Positions 19,306 through 26,692 of a stretch of DNA of 64,000 bases are shown here, piece after piece. This stretch comes from CAWBQO01 sp963790965 (GTDB taxonomy: Bacteria; Bacteroidota; Rhodothermia; Rhodothermales; DASSAV01). The translations under genes were made by a program, and so were the position numbers. The first letter of the stretch is position 1; each line of letters begins with the position of its first letter. Location of the stretch: NCBI GenBank assembly GCA_963790965.1, contig CAWBQO010000005.1, positions 117,809 through 181,808 on the forward strand. The letters are read 5' to 3'. A model generated the notes under the pieces. The model saw only the letters and a program-made list of their open reading frames with translations. It was not told the origin of the DNA and ran no database searches.

Positions 19306-21162
19306 CTACGCTGCCGAGGGCGGCGGTAAGGCGAAGCTCAGCATGAAGGTGGTCTCCCCCGGAAGCAAGCGCGAAGGCGGGCGGATCCGGATGACGAGCA
19401 TTGCGGGTGCGTCGCCGCCATCGGCATCCACCTCGCTGACCTCCACGGCGGCTTCATCGTGGCCGGCCGATAGGCCAAGGAAGGCTCGCAGTCCGCCCTG
19501 CAGATCCGCGGCGGCCCCGGCGGAAGTCGCGCCCTCGGTCAAGCTTCTCCGAAAAACCGTGAGATACTCGGCAATGCGTCCGAGGAACAGCGAATCGGCG
19601 AGAGAGGCCGCCGCCCCTGGTCCCTTCCACACCATCGGCGTATGCGTGAGGAAGGCGGCGTCCGTGTCTGGCTTGCAGGCGAGCACCAGGAATCCGGCGT
19701 CCGCCAGTTCGGCCTGCTTCTCGTCTGAGAGCGCCACAGCAAGCGGGAGAAGCGTGCCGCCGCTCTTCCACACCGGCAGGTTCTCAATAACCACGCGGTC
19801 CGCACCCGAGAGGTGGGTAGGATGCCCTGTTTGCGCAAAGCTTCGCGCGGCTGCTGCGGCAGCAACCAGAGCGGCGCTCCCCCAGAGGATGCCTTCTTCC
19901 TCAAACGGGAACGCGCGCACGGGATTACGGGGGCCGTACGGATCCCGAAGCACGAGCGGCGGCAAGGCCAGCGCCAGAAAACGGGCGGCATCGTCTTCTC
20001 TGAGCTTGTTCCACTCGATGTAGGCAGGCTCCTGAAGGAGATGCCCTATGAACGGCAGACCAGCCAGCTTCTCCGGCGCTTCCCTATCGAAGAACGCGGG
20101 GTGGACGCCCGCTATGAGCGGCACCTGCAAACTTGCGGCGGTCTCCGCAAGCTCTTCGAGCAGCGCAACATCCTCCCTGCGGTTGGAAAATGCTGCGTCA
20201 ACGATCACGAGCGACGGCGCACCCCCGGCGTCTTCCTCCCGATGCGCTTTCATCAAGACCTGGTGATACAGCGCGTCGTCGAGCGACGGCCGCGGTGCCG
20301 CGAGCATGTCCAGCAACACGTCGTTTCGGAAATCCAGGCGATCAACCAGGAATTTCAATCCTCGCCATGCGGCCTCCAGCGCCCGAACGGCCGGATGCGA
20401 CAGAATGTCCGCGACGCCTTCCTGCAGCAGGGCGTCCATGCTGTCGAGCAGCGTCTGAGCGGCGGCGCGCTCCACGTGGGGCCGATCCGCGGCTCCGGCT
20501 GCCGCCCCGACGATGGCCCCGAGCAAGCCATTCCCGTCGCCCCTATGGCTATCTTCCGGAACGGCCGCTTGTTCTTCGCTGACGGCCACCATGCCCAGCA
20601 GCCGGTCGAGCGGGTCGGAGGCGGCAGGTGCGCCCTTCGTTCTCGGTGCCGGGTTGTGGTGGGCAGGCGTCTTGAACAACTCCTTCGTCATGGCTTCCGC
20701 CCGGTGCCGTTCCACGCCGATCTCAAGCAGCCGCGAAAGAAAGGTCTGCTGCTCCCGCTTCCCCTGTCGCACTTCATCGATGAGCGTTCGCAAGTCGAGC
20801 AGCGCGGCGAGGTCCGGCACCTGCGCTACGATCCCTTCCGGATGAAAGTCCTGAAGGCACCTGAACTGAAGTTGCACGTCGATAAGAGCAGGCGTGACGG
20901 CGGCCCGATCCCGCACTTCGACAGAAAGCGTGGGTGCCAGCGTCTGAAGCGTCTCCGCGAAGCTGTTGGCGTCGACAGGGAACACGTGAGCGCCACTTTG
21001 CCAGTCGGTGGTGTTCTCTTCGGGTACGAGATCGGCGGCGAAGAGAATCCGGAACGGCACCCGCGAGCGCACATGCGTGCCCTCAGGCCGGGCCTGTATC
21101 CGGGTGGTGTCGGGGTCGGACGTGATGAAAAGGCCGACTGTGCTTTTTTGGCTCTGCGACAT
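19306..21162 (-). CDS. TssB-TssC fusion-like sheath paralogue
   Basis: 618 residues. The first about 165 resemble TssB: RVPFRILFAADL, FPVDANSFAETLQTL, CLQDFHPEGIVAQVPDLAAL. These align by eye with the real TssB of this locus (DSLKSFTPEEVARQVPELSR). After a variable Ala/Pro linker, residues about 225-600 resemble TssC: LLDSMDALLQEGVADIL, LEAAWRGLKFLVDRLDFRND, HPAFFDRE and YIEWNKLREDDAARFLALAL. The canonical TssB and TssC are separate genes at 41235-41759 and 39645-41174. This is therefore a second, fused copy of unknown role: a sheath minor component, a cap or an assembly factor. It lies between the Eag-like chaperone and the FHA-transglycosylase. Confidence 0.85.
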   Translation of the reverse strand: MSQSQKSTVGLFITSDPDTTRIQARPEGTHVRSRVPFRILFAADLVPEENTTDWQSGAHVFPVDANSFAETLQTLAPTLSVEVRDRAAVTPALIDVQLQFRCLQDFHPEGIVAQVPDLAALLDLRTLIDEVRQGKREQQTFLSRLLEIGVERHRAEAMTKELFKTPAHHNPAPRTKGAPAASDPLDRLLGMVAVSEEQAAVPEDSHRGDGNGLLGAIVGAAAGAADRPHVERAAAQTLLDSMDALLQEGVADILSHPAVRALEAAWRGLKFLVDRLDFRNDVLLDMLAAPRPSLDDALYHQVLMKAHREEDAGGAPSLVIVDAAFSNRREDVALLEELAETAASLQVPLIAGVHPAFFDREAPEKLAGLPFIGHLLQEPAYIEWNKLREDDAARFLALALPPLVLRDPYGPRNPVRAFPFEEEGILWGSAALVAAAAAARSFAQTGHPTHLSGADRVVIENLPVWKSGGTLLPLAVALSDEKQAELADAGFLVLACKPDTDAAFLTHTPMVWKGPGAAASLADSLFLGRIAEYLTVFRRSLTEGATSAGAAADLQGGLRAFLGLSAGHDEAAVEVSEVDADGGDAPAMLVIRIRPPSRLLPGETTFMLSFALPPPSAA

Positions 21163-21183
21163 GATTAGCTCACCCGAAGGAGT

Positions 21184-21813
21184 TTAGCGTCCGTTTAGTG
21201 GCGATCCCGGACAAAAGCTGCGCATCATGCGCTCCACTTGCGGCCCGAGTGTCTTGCGCGTCTTCTTAGTGAACGACGCTGTGAGTTTATAGGCGCTTCC
21301 CTCGTGAAGCACATAAACCTGTTCCTGGTAAACCCGCCGCTCCGGAGTGGGCCACCAGACAAACACGGCGCGATGGGCGGGCAGGCCGCTGTCGAGCGTC
21401 ATCGGCTCTGAAAGCAGAACGCGGCAAGAATTGAGGCTCTGTTCCAGGGCCTGCACTTGCCGGTCGGCATAATCGGGGACGGAGTCCACGTCAACGTCCG
21501 GCTCTCGGTCGACCAGGACGCCGTGCTGCAGGTCGTCGTCCAGCGGGCCGGATATAATGTGAAGCGTCGTATCCTGCCAACCATCGGCAAGGCCGAGTCG
21601 GAAGCTATTGGCCAGGTAGAGGCCGGTCGGCGGCGGACCCGCCTTTGCCGGTCCTGCCATTGCCGGTCCTGCCGTTGCCGGGCCTGCCGTTGCCGGGCCT
21701 GCGGGCAAAGGCGGAGCGGCAGGAGCCGGCTTCGGCCGAGCAGGCTCCGAGGCCGGAGGCACTTGCTTCGGCTTCTCGGCGAACTGTCGGTAGTATTCAG
21801 GAATGTCTGGCAT
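21184..21813 (-). CDS. DcrB/DUF1795-family T6SS chaperone (Eag-like)
   Basis: 209 residues from ATG 21813. After MPDIPEYYRQF comes a Pro/Ala-rich segment with repeated AGPAT units. The rest (about 80-209) looks like the DUF1795/DcrB fold: a strand-rich N-part (YLANSFRLGLADGWQDTTLH), YADRQVQALEQ, then RAVFVWW, YQEQVYVLHEGSAYKLTASF and a final helix (VERMMRSF). Eag chaperones of this fold bind the hydrophobic N-terminal segments of T6SS effectors and load them on VgrG. The gene sits directly after a hydrophobic effector candidate. The upstream stop at 21846 leaves a 32-base gap. The GTG at 21867 would overlap that gene and is less likely. Confidence 0.78.
   Translation of the reverse strand: MPDIPEYYRQFAEKPKQVPPASEPARPKPAPAAPPLPAGPATAGPATAGPAMAGPAKAGPPPTGLYLANSFRLGLADGWQDTTLHIISGPLDDDLQHGVLVDREPDVDVDSVPDYADRQVQALEQSLNSCRVLLSEPMTLDSGLPAHRAVFVWWPTPERRVYQEQVYVLHEGSAYKLTASFTKKTRKTLGPQVERMMRSFCPGSPLNGR
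21643..21702 (-). repeat. 15-bp tandem repeat, four units, coding for AGPAx
   Basis: Four consecutive 15-base units of the type CATTGCCGGTCCTGC / CGTTGCCGGGCCTGC encode repeated Ala-Gly-Pro-Ala pentapeptides within the linker of the DUF1795 gene. Units differ by one or two bases. Such arrays change length by slippage without a frame change. Confidence 0.85.
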
Positions 21814-21845
21814 AAACGGTTTCTCTTCAGGCGTTCGTCGGGCGC

Positions 21846-24257
21846 TCAGACGTCGACGTGATTCCACTCGGCGAGGGTGACGCTCCCGAACTGCTTGTGC
21901 CCTCCGGCGTCGTCTATTGCTCTGACCGGCTGACCCACGGGGACGCCGTCTTCCATGAGCTGCACGCTGTATTCGAAGCGCGTATTGTATAGATGCAGGT
22001 TTACCACGCGCGGGAATTTGGCGCGTATGCGGTCGTAACCTTCCTGATCGACGCGGAAAAGGTCGAGCACTGACCAGTACCGGTCGATCCGTCTGGCTCC
22101 GGTTGCGGGATCGGTGTAAGTCCGGCTATCGGCATCGGGCAGCCGGAGGCCGCTCACCTTGAACTTGTAAGCGTCGCGGACCCAGGCGTCGACCGGCCGC
22201 ACGTCGAGATCGACAACGAACGTGGATTTGGCGGCATCCACGTAGCCGGGAATGATCGAAAGACGGATGCCGGAAAAGCGCAATTCGGTCGAGTTGACGT
22301 AGAGCGTGCTCTTGGTCGTCAGGGCAAACTCGACCTTATACCGGTACAGAAGGTCGTAGAGCGCCTGCACCTCCGCATCGATGCCCGAACCGCCAAAGGG
22401 GACCGTGGCCCACTCGGGCGTGACCCTGATGGTGCTCTTCTTCCCGAAAAAGCAGTGCCGCGCGAAGGTCTCGTACTCGTTATCGGAGAAGAAGGCCACG
22501 ACGAGCATTCCGGTCGCCATCAGCCCGGCACCAATCGCCCCGACGATAGCGCCCATGGGTCCGGCCGTTACGGCACCCGCCGAGATGGACTTGGCCAGAA
22601 GCACGCCCGCCGCGAAGGCCGTCATGGATGCGCCGACTGCAGTGATGGCATGGCCGGCCGCCGCTCCATAATCCTGATTGTTGAACGCCGACTTCATCGC
22701 CTTGTCTTGCGCATCCACGGCGTCGATCATGCCGGAGACAAAGCCGATGGCACCGCCCGTGAGGTGCCAGAACTTCTTGGCTTCCGCGAACTTCTCCATG
22801 ACCTCAGACAGGATCCCGTAGAAATCCCCGGCAGCCCCGACGACGCCGATCAGTTTCTGCGTGTCGTCCTGCGGAAAGGCCTTTCGATAATCTTCAATGG
22901 CGGAGAGCAGCGAAGCCATCTCCAGCAGCAGTCCGATGGAAGCGCCCATCGCAGCGGCCGTGGCCCGACCGGTCTCCAGGCGTTCAGCTATGGCCAGCGT
23001 CTTCGTGGCTTTCTCGTCGAAAGTAGGAATGGCCGCATCGGCCGTCTTGACGAGCTTCTGGTACTGGCTCTGGACGCGCGCGCGCTTCGTTCCCTTGAGC
23101 TTCTTAGAGATCGCGTCGCCGGCCTCCAGGCGCTCGTGGATGATCTTGTAGTTGCCTTTGAGTTCGGTTTCGATGCTGAGATTCTTCAGATAAAGCTGAA
23201 CCTTTTCGAGCGGCGACAGCCCGGGCGCAGCGTCGCGCAGGTGCTTGACCTTCGCCGCGAGCAGTTCCGTCACGGTGAAGACGGCGGCGATATGCGCTTT
23301 GCGATAGATGTTGAAGGCGCTCGGCAGGTCCGGGTTCGTGCTTTCGCCAAACAGCAGTTTGGCCGGAAGCGACTCGTTCCGCGCGAAGAGCGCGCCTGCG
23401 AGAACCCGCCCGACGGAGGTGCGCAACAGGCCGCCGCTGACGATTCCCCAGTGAATAAGCCCAACCGCAAGCGATTCTGCCCCTCCCGTGAGCGCCGACA
23501 AATCGACGGCATTGTGCTGAACGGCCTGAATAATTACGGCCACCCACTCCATGTCCCGCTCGGCCGCCGAACGGAGCCGCTTCTCTTCGTCCTTGTAGCG
23601 CTCGATAAGTTTTTCAGGAGCGCGCGCATCGGCGAGTTCGTCCTTGACATCCGCCGGGTCGCCATCTGCGGTCCAGTTCGAGAGGACCGACGCGATGAAG
23701 AGTTCTCCCTGCCGCTTGCGGTCGCTCACAAAGCCCTCCCACTTCAGCAGAGAGACGGTATAGTGCTCCCGGTGCAAGCGCTCGGCGAAGAGGTAGTGAT
23801 CGACCACCTGGCACCAGGAGGTGCCGTCGCTGAGCTTTCCGATCTCGCGCAGCGGCACCAGTTCATCGATCCTGCGCAGCAGCAGGTCAATCGCTTCCGG
23901 CGTGGCGCGGATCGGGCTTAGGAAGGAACGGTATGCCTCCGACTCCAGAAGCGGCTTCTGCACCGCCAGCCGACCGGCGGTGAACTTGTCCGGTTTGAAC
24001 GCCTTCTTGAACTCGGCAGGTGAATAGCGCACTTGCCACGCATCTTCGCCGTCTGCGAAGACCTCGGCGTAGACCTTTCCGGCGTCCTTGTCCAAAATAT
24101 AGAGCCACTTACCGACAATGGGCGTCGACGGCTCGGGGTAGATATAGTCAGGCCCCGGCTCGCGCAGCGTGATCTGCAGCGGAGCGGCCATGATCCGATG
24201 ACGATCGCCCGTTTTCACGGCGACCTGCTTTTTCGGCTCGGCGACTTTATCTCCCAT
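21846..24257 (-). CDS. Large hydrophobic T6SS effector candidate (pore-former-like)
   Basis: 803 residues with no family I can name with confidence. The N-terminal half (1-400) is soluble and helical, with YEKH-type surface composition. The second half contains several hydrophobic helices: about 432-450 (AAAMGASIGLLLEMASLL), 497-512 (GAIGFVSGMIDAV), and a long block at 532-591 (ITAVGASMTAFAAGVLLAKS and AIVGAIGAGLMATGMLVVAF). The block is followed by NEYETFARHCFFGKKS, which recalls VasX-like T6SS toxins. A strand-rich C-terminal third (LRFSGIRLSIIPGY, WSVLDLFRVDQEGY) follows. The DUF1795 chaperone gene comes immediately after it. Location in the VgrG/PAAR cargo block plus an Eag-like partner argues for a membrane-targeting effector. 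Confidence 0.6.
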   Translation of the reverse strand: MGDKVAEPKKQVAVKTGDRHRIMAAPLQITLREPGPDYIYPEPSTPIVGKWLYILDKDAGKVYAEVFADGEDAWQVRYSPAEFKKAFKPDKFTAGRLAVQKPLLESEAYRSFLSPIRATPEAIDLLLRRIDELVPLREIGKLSDGTSWCQVVDHYLFAERLHREHYTVSLLKWEGFVSDRKRQGELFIASVLSNWTADGDPADVKDELADARAPEKLIERYKDEEKRLRSAAERDMEWVAVIIQAVQHNAVDLSALTGGAESLAVGLIHWGIVSGGLLRTSVGRVLAGALFARNESLPAKLLFGESTNPDLPSAFNIYRKAHIAAVFTVTELLAAKVKHLRDAAPGLSPLEKVQLYLKNLSIETELKGNYKIIHERLEAGDAISKKLKGTKRARVQSQYQKLVKTADAAIPTFDEKATKTLAIAERLETGRATAAAMGASIGLLLEMASLLSAIEDYRKAFPQDDTQKLIGVVGAAGDFYGILSEVMEKFAEAKKFWHLTGGAIGFVSGMIDAVDAQDKAMKSAFNNQDYGAAAGHAITAVGASMTAFAAGVLLAKSISAGAVTAGPMGAIVGAIGAGLMATGMLVVAFFSDNEYETFARHCFFGKKSTIRVTPEWATVPFGGSGIDAEVQALYDLLYRYKVEFALTTKSTLYVNSTELRFSGIRLSIIPGYVDAAKSTFVVDLDVRPVDAWVRDAYKFKVSGLRLPDADSRTYTDPATGARRIDRYWSVLDLFRVDQEGYDRIRAKFPRVVNLHLYNTRFEYSVQLMEDGVPVGQPVRAIDDAGGHKQFGSVTLAEWNHVDV

Positions 24258-24284
24258 ATCTGCTTGTGGTGCTTGCGAGCGGGC

Positions 24285-25151
24285 CTACTCCGTCCAGTCG
24301 CGGCTTTCGAGATCAGGAAAGAGGATGCTGGTCTTCCCCGGCTGCACGTCCTTGACGGTGGCGAGCCCCGCCTCGTCGAGTTTGCCCTCGCGCTCGGTGC
24401 CGTCCGGGAGCGTGAGAACGTAGCGCTCGCCCGCAACGGGCCGGCCTTCGCCGTCAACGAGTTCGACTTCGACCCAGTCCTTGAAGCCGAGCAGCCCGGA
24501 GTCGGCCGTAACTCCGCGCACGTCTACCCGAAAGAAGTACTCGGGCGCGGCGTAGCCTTTCTCCGTCTCGTCGGCCCTTGGAATGTCGTCGGTGTCCTCC
24601 TGGTACTCAAACTCCCAGGCGGCCTCGACCGCTTCGTTTTCGACGGTCTTGATAATACGCGTAACAAGGTCGTGCGCCCCGTCGTCGTCGTGCTCCCAGA
24701 CGGAAATTTCAGCTTCCGTGCCGTCGAAGGCGTTCTTCACGTCGGCGGTCATGCTTACGATATCGCCGCGGCGGGCGTGCGTGGCGCTCCACTTCAGGTT
24801 CAGCAGCTGGATGGCCGGCGAGAGCAGCATCGCGGGCGAGCGCCGGGAGAGGCCGTGCCGGGGCAGCTTCACTTCGGCAATGAGCGCGTCGCGCGCAGCG
24901 GCAGGAACAACGATTTTCGCGCGAAAAGAGCTGCCGTACATCTTGTCCTTATAAGCGCCGTGCTTCCGGCCGCCGGCATCGGAGAGTTCGATCTCGAGAT
25001 CCGCACCTTCGCCGATGTACAAACCGCGGACTTCGAGGCTCACGCTGCTGCCCGGAGAGGCGACCGGCAGCGACCAGTACACGCCGTCGATTGCCGACGG
25101 GAGCTTGACTTTCGTGACCGTATCTGCGGGACCCTTGTAGGTTGTCTGCAT
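24285..25151 (-). CDS. Ig-like adaptor protein related to the PAAR C-terminal domains
   Basis: 288 residues from ATG 25151, 13 bases after the preceding stop. No catalytic motif. Its last about 190 residues align by eye with the C-terminal half of the PAAR protein at 29582. Shared positions include KWSATHARRGDIVSM against AWSKEGASPGEEVGM, then VENEAVEAAWEFEY against VQGNAIEAPWTYAF. Further pairs are WVEVELVDGEGRPVAGERYV against LEVIVLDEEGGAIADEPYV, and GKLDEAGL with FPDLE against GKLDAKGV with FPELP. The end is a transthyretin-like module often found at the termini of VgrG/PAAR cargo. I infer an adaptor that links the following effector (21846-24257) to the spike; enzyme activity is unlikely. 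Confidence 0.65.
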   Translation of the reverse strand: MQTTYKGPADTVTKVKLPSAIDGVYWSLPVASPGSSVSLEVRGLYIGEGADLEIELSDAGGRKHGAYKDKMYGSSFRAKIVVPAAARDALIAEVKLPRHGLSRRSPAMLLSPAIQLLNLKWSATHARRGDIVSMTADVKNAFDGTEAEISVWEHDDDGAHDLVTRIIKTVENEAVEAAWEFEYQEDTDDIPRADETEKGYAAPEYFFRVDVRGVTADSGLLGFKDWVEVELVDGEGRPVAGERYVLTLPDGTEREGKLDEAGLATVKDVQPGKTSILFPDLESRDWTE

Positions 25152-25164
25152 GACGTGTTTTGGA

Positions 25165-26685
25165 TCAGGGCACGTAGGCGAAACGGATGGACTCTTCAGG
25201 GCGGCGATAGCCGACATAGAGGCCCTTCTTATGGCTGAACGGCCCGGCAGCGAGGAGCCACGGGTGATCGTCGGTTGTCATCGGCTCGCCGTCGAACACG
25301 GGGCTAAGGGCACCTTCCCCGTCGACCGTGAAGAGGGTGCCCTCCTCGTCGGAGAAGAGGAAAGCTGGATCTCCCTCTGCCTCGATCACGGCGTCCACGG
25401 GCACGTAGGCGGCGGGAACGCTGAGGGCGCGCGTTGAAGTCTCTCCGGGCTTTCGTTCGGCACCCGGCACAAGTTCTGTTTCCAAGACCTGCCACGGCGC
25501 GGCAGGATCGTCCGTGCGAAGGAGCACGAAAGCCGCATAATGGTAACTCTCCGCCGCTTCATCGAAGCGCTCGCGCAGCAGCACGTTGTGCGGGACGCCG
25601 GGAAGCCCGTCGACGGTCATCTCCTCGGGGGCCGCGCCGTCGCCGGAGAGCGAGAAGCGGAGATAGCGAATGGCGCGGAGGCCGGGCGGATGGAAAAGCA
25701 GGTGGGCACGCCCCTGCCGATCCCACAGCAGCGCGTACGCGTCGTCCCGGATCGTTGCAGCCGCTATGTCTTGGACCTTCGCGCGGCCGTCCGCTCCTAA
25801 GCGAACGTGGCGAAGGCGGTTGTCGGCTGCGGTAACGAGCGCGTGCAGGACGCCCTGTTCGTCGGCCAGCGGCGAGCGCAAAAGGCGCGGCTCTGCGATC
25901 TTCAGCGGCACCTCGAAGGTCCGCGCCTCGCCGCCAGGCTCCTCCACGGCGACGCCATGCAGAATCCCTTCCCCGTCCAGCCAGACCACGAACCGGCGCG
26001 GCACGGCTTCCATCACGGCTGTGGAAGGCTGCGCGACTACCGGGGCGGCCAGTTCTGCCACCTGCCTGTTGCGAAAGAAGTTTGCGGGAACGTTGGGGCT
26101 TGACTCCAGAAGATACAGGCCGTACCTGTTCTTCGCGATGCCGTGCAGCCAGGCCGAATGCACGAGCGCGAAGGCCGGGTGGAGCGGTGCCGACTCCGCC
26201 GCCGCCATGACCGGCTCGGCGGCGGCAATGGTCACCCGAACGCGGTTGCTTTCCGCGTACGTGTTCGGGCCGGAGTTGTAGGCAGCATAAAGCTCGTATT
26301 CACCCTTCGGGAGCGTGCCGAGCCATGCCAGCGCGTCGCCGTCGAGCGTGGCTTCTTCCCCGCCGCCGAGCGAGAACTCGGGCGGGCGGCGCGGCTCGTG
26401 GAAACGCTCGCCCTCCCGCAGTTTCCAACTAATCTGCGTGCCGAGCACCTGCGTTTCGCCCGGCGCATCGGCAGCCAGCGTGACGGACTGGTTGGCGGCA
26501 TCGAAGCTGTGGAGATCGAGGTTCCGGCCGGTGCCGTTGCGAAGTGTTACCGTGAACGGCATCGATTCCGATTCGATGAACGAGGTCCGCTGAAGGTCGA
26601 GGCTGAGGGTGAGTTCGCTCATAGGTGGTCTGGCGCTGCACGTGGACAGCAGGAGCAAGAGGCCGAGCGTTGAGATGGCGCGCAT
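25165..26685 (-). CDS. Lipoprotein; candidate immunity protein of the metalloprotease effector
   Basis: 506 residues. The signal peptide MRAISTLGLLLLLSTC ends at a plausible lipobox Cys (residue 16). A strand-rich N-terminal domain (about 20-150) looks Ig-like, with FTVTLRNGTGRNLDLHSFD. It is followed by a region with repeated short strands (LWDRQGRAHLLFHPPG, FLFSDEEGTLFTVDGEG) that suggests a beta-propeller. No enzyme motif is visible. It starts eight bases after the stop of the metzincin-like effector. A periplasmic lipoprotein directly beside a putative periplasm-acting protease fits an immunity protein, but this is position-based. It could also be an envelope component of the secretion apparatus. 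Confidence 0.6.
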   Translation of the reverse strand: MRAISTLGLLLLLSTCSARPPMSELTLSLDLQRTSFIESESMPFTVTLRNGTGRNLDLHSFDAANQSVTLAADAPGETQVLGTQISWKLREGERFHEPRRPPEFSLGGGEEATLDGDALAWLGTLPKGEYELYAAYNSGPNTYAESNRVRVTIAAAEPVMAAAESAPLHPAFALVHSAWLHGIAKNRYGLYLLESSPNVPANFFRNRQVAELAAPVVAQPSTAVMEAVPRRFVVWLDGEGILHGVAVEEPGGEARTFEVPLKIAEPRLLRSPLADEQGVLHALVTAADNRLRHVRLGADGRAKVQDIAAATIRDDAYALLWDRQGRAHLLFHPPGLRAIRYLRFSLSGDGAAPEEMTVDGLPGVPHNVLLRERFDEAAESYHYAAFVLLRTDDPAAPWQVLETELVPGAERKPGETSTRALSVPAAYVPVDAVIEAEGDPAFLFSDEEGTLFTVDGEGALSPVFDGEPMTTDDHPWLLAAGPFSHKKGLYVGYRRPEESIRFAYVP

Positions 26686-26692
26686 GGCAGGC

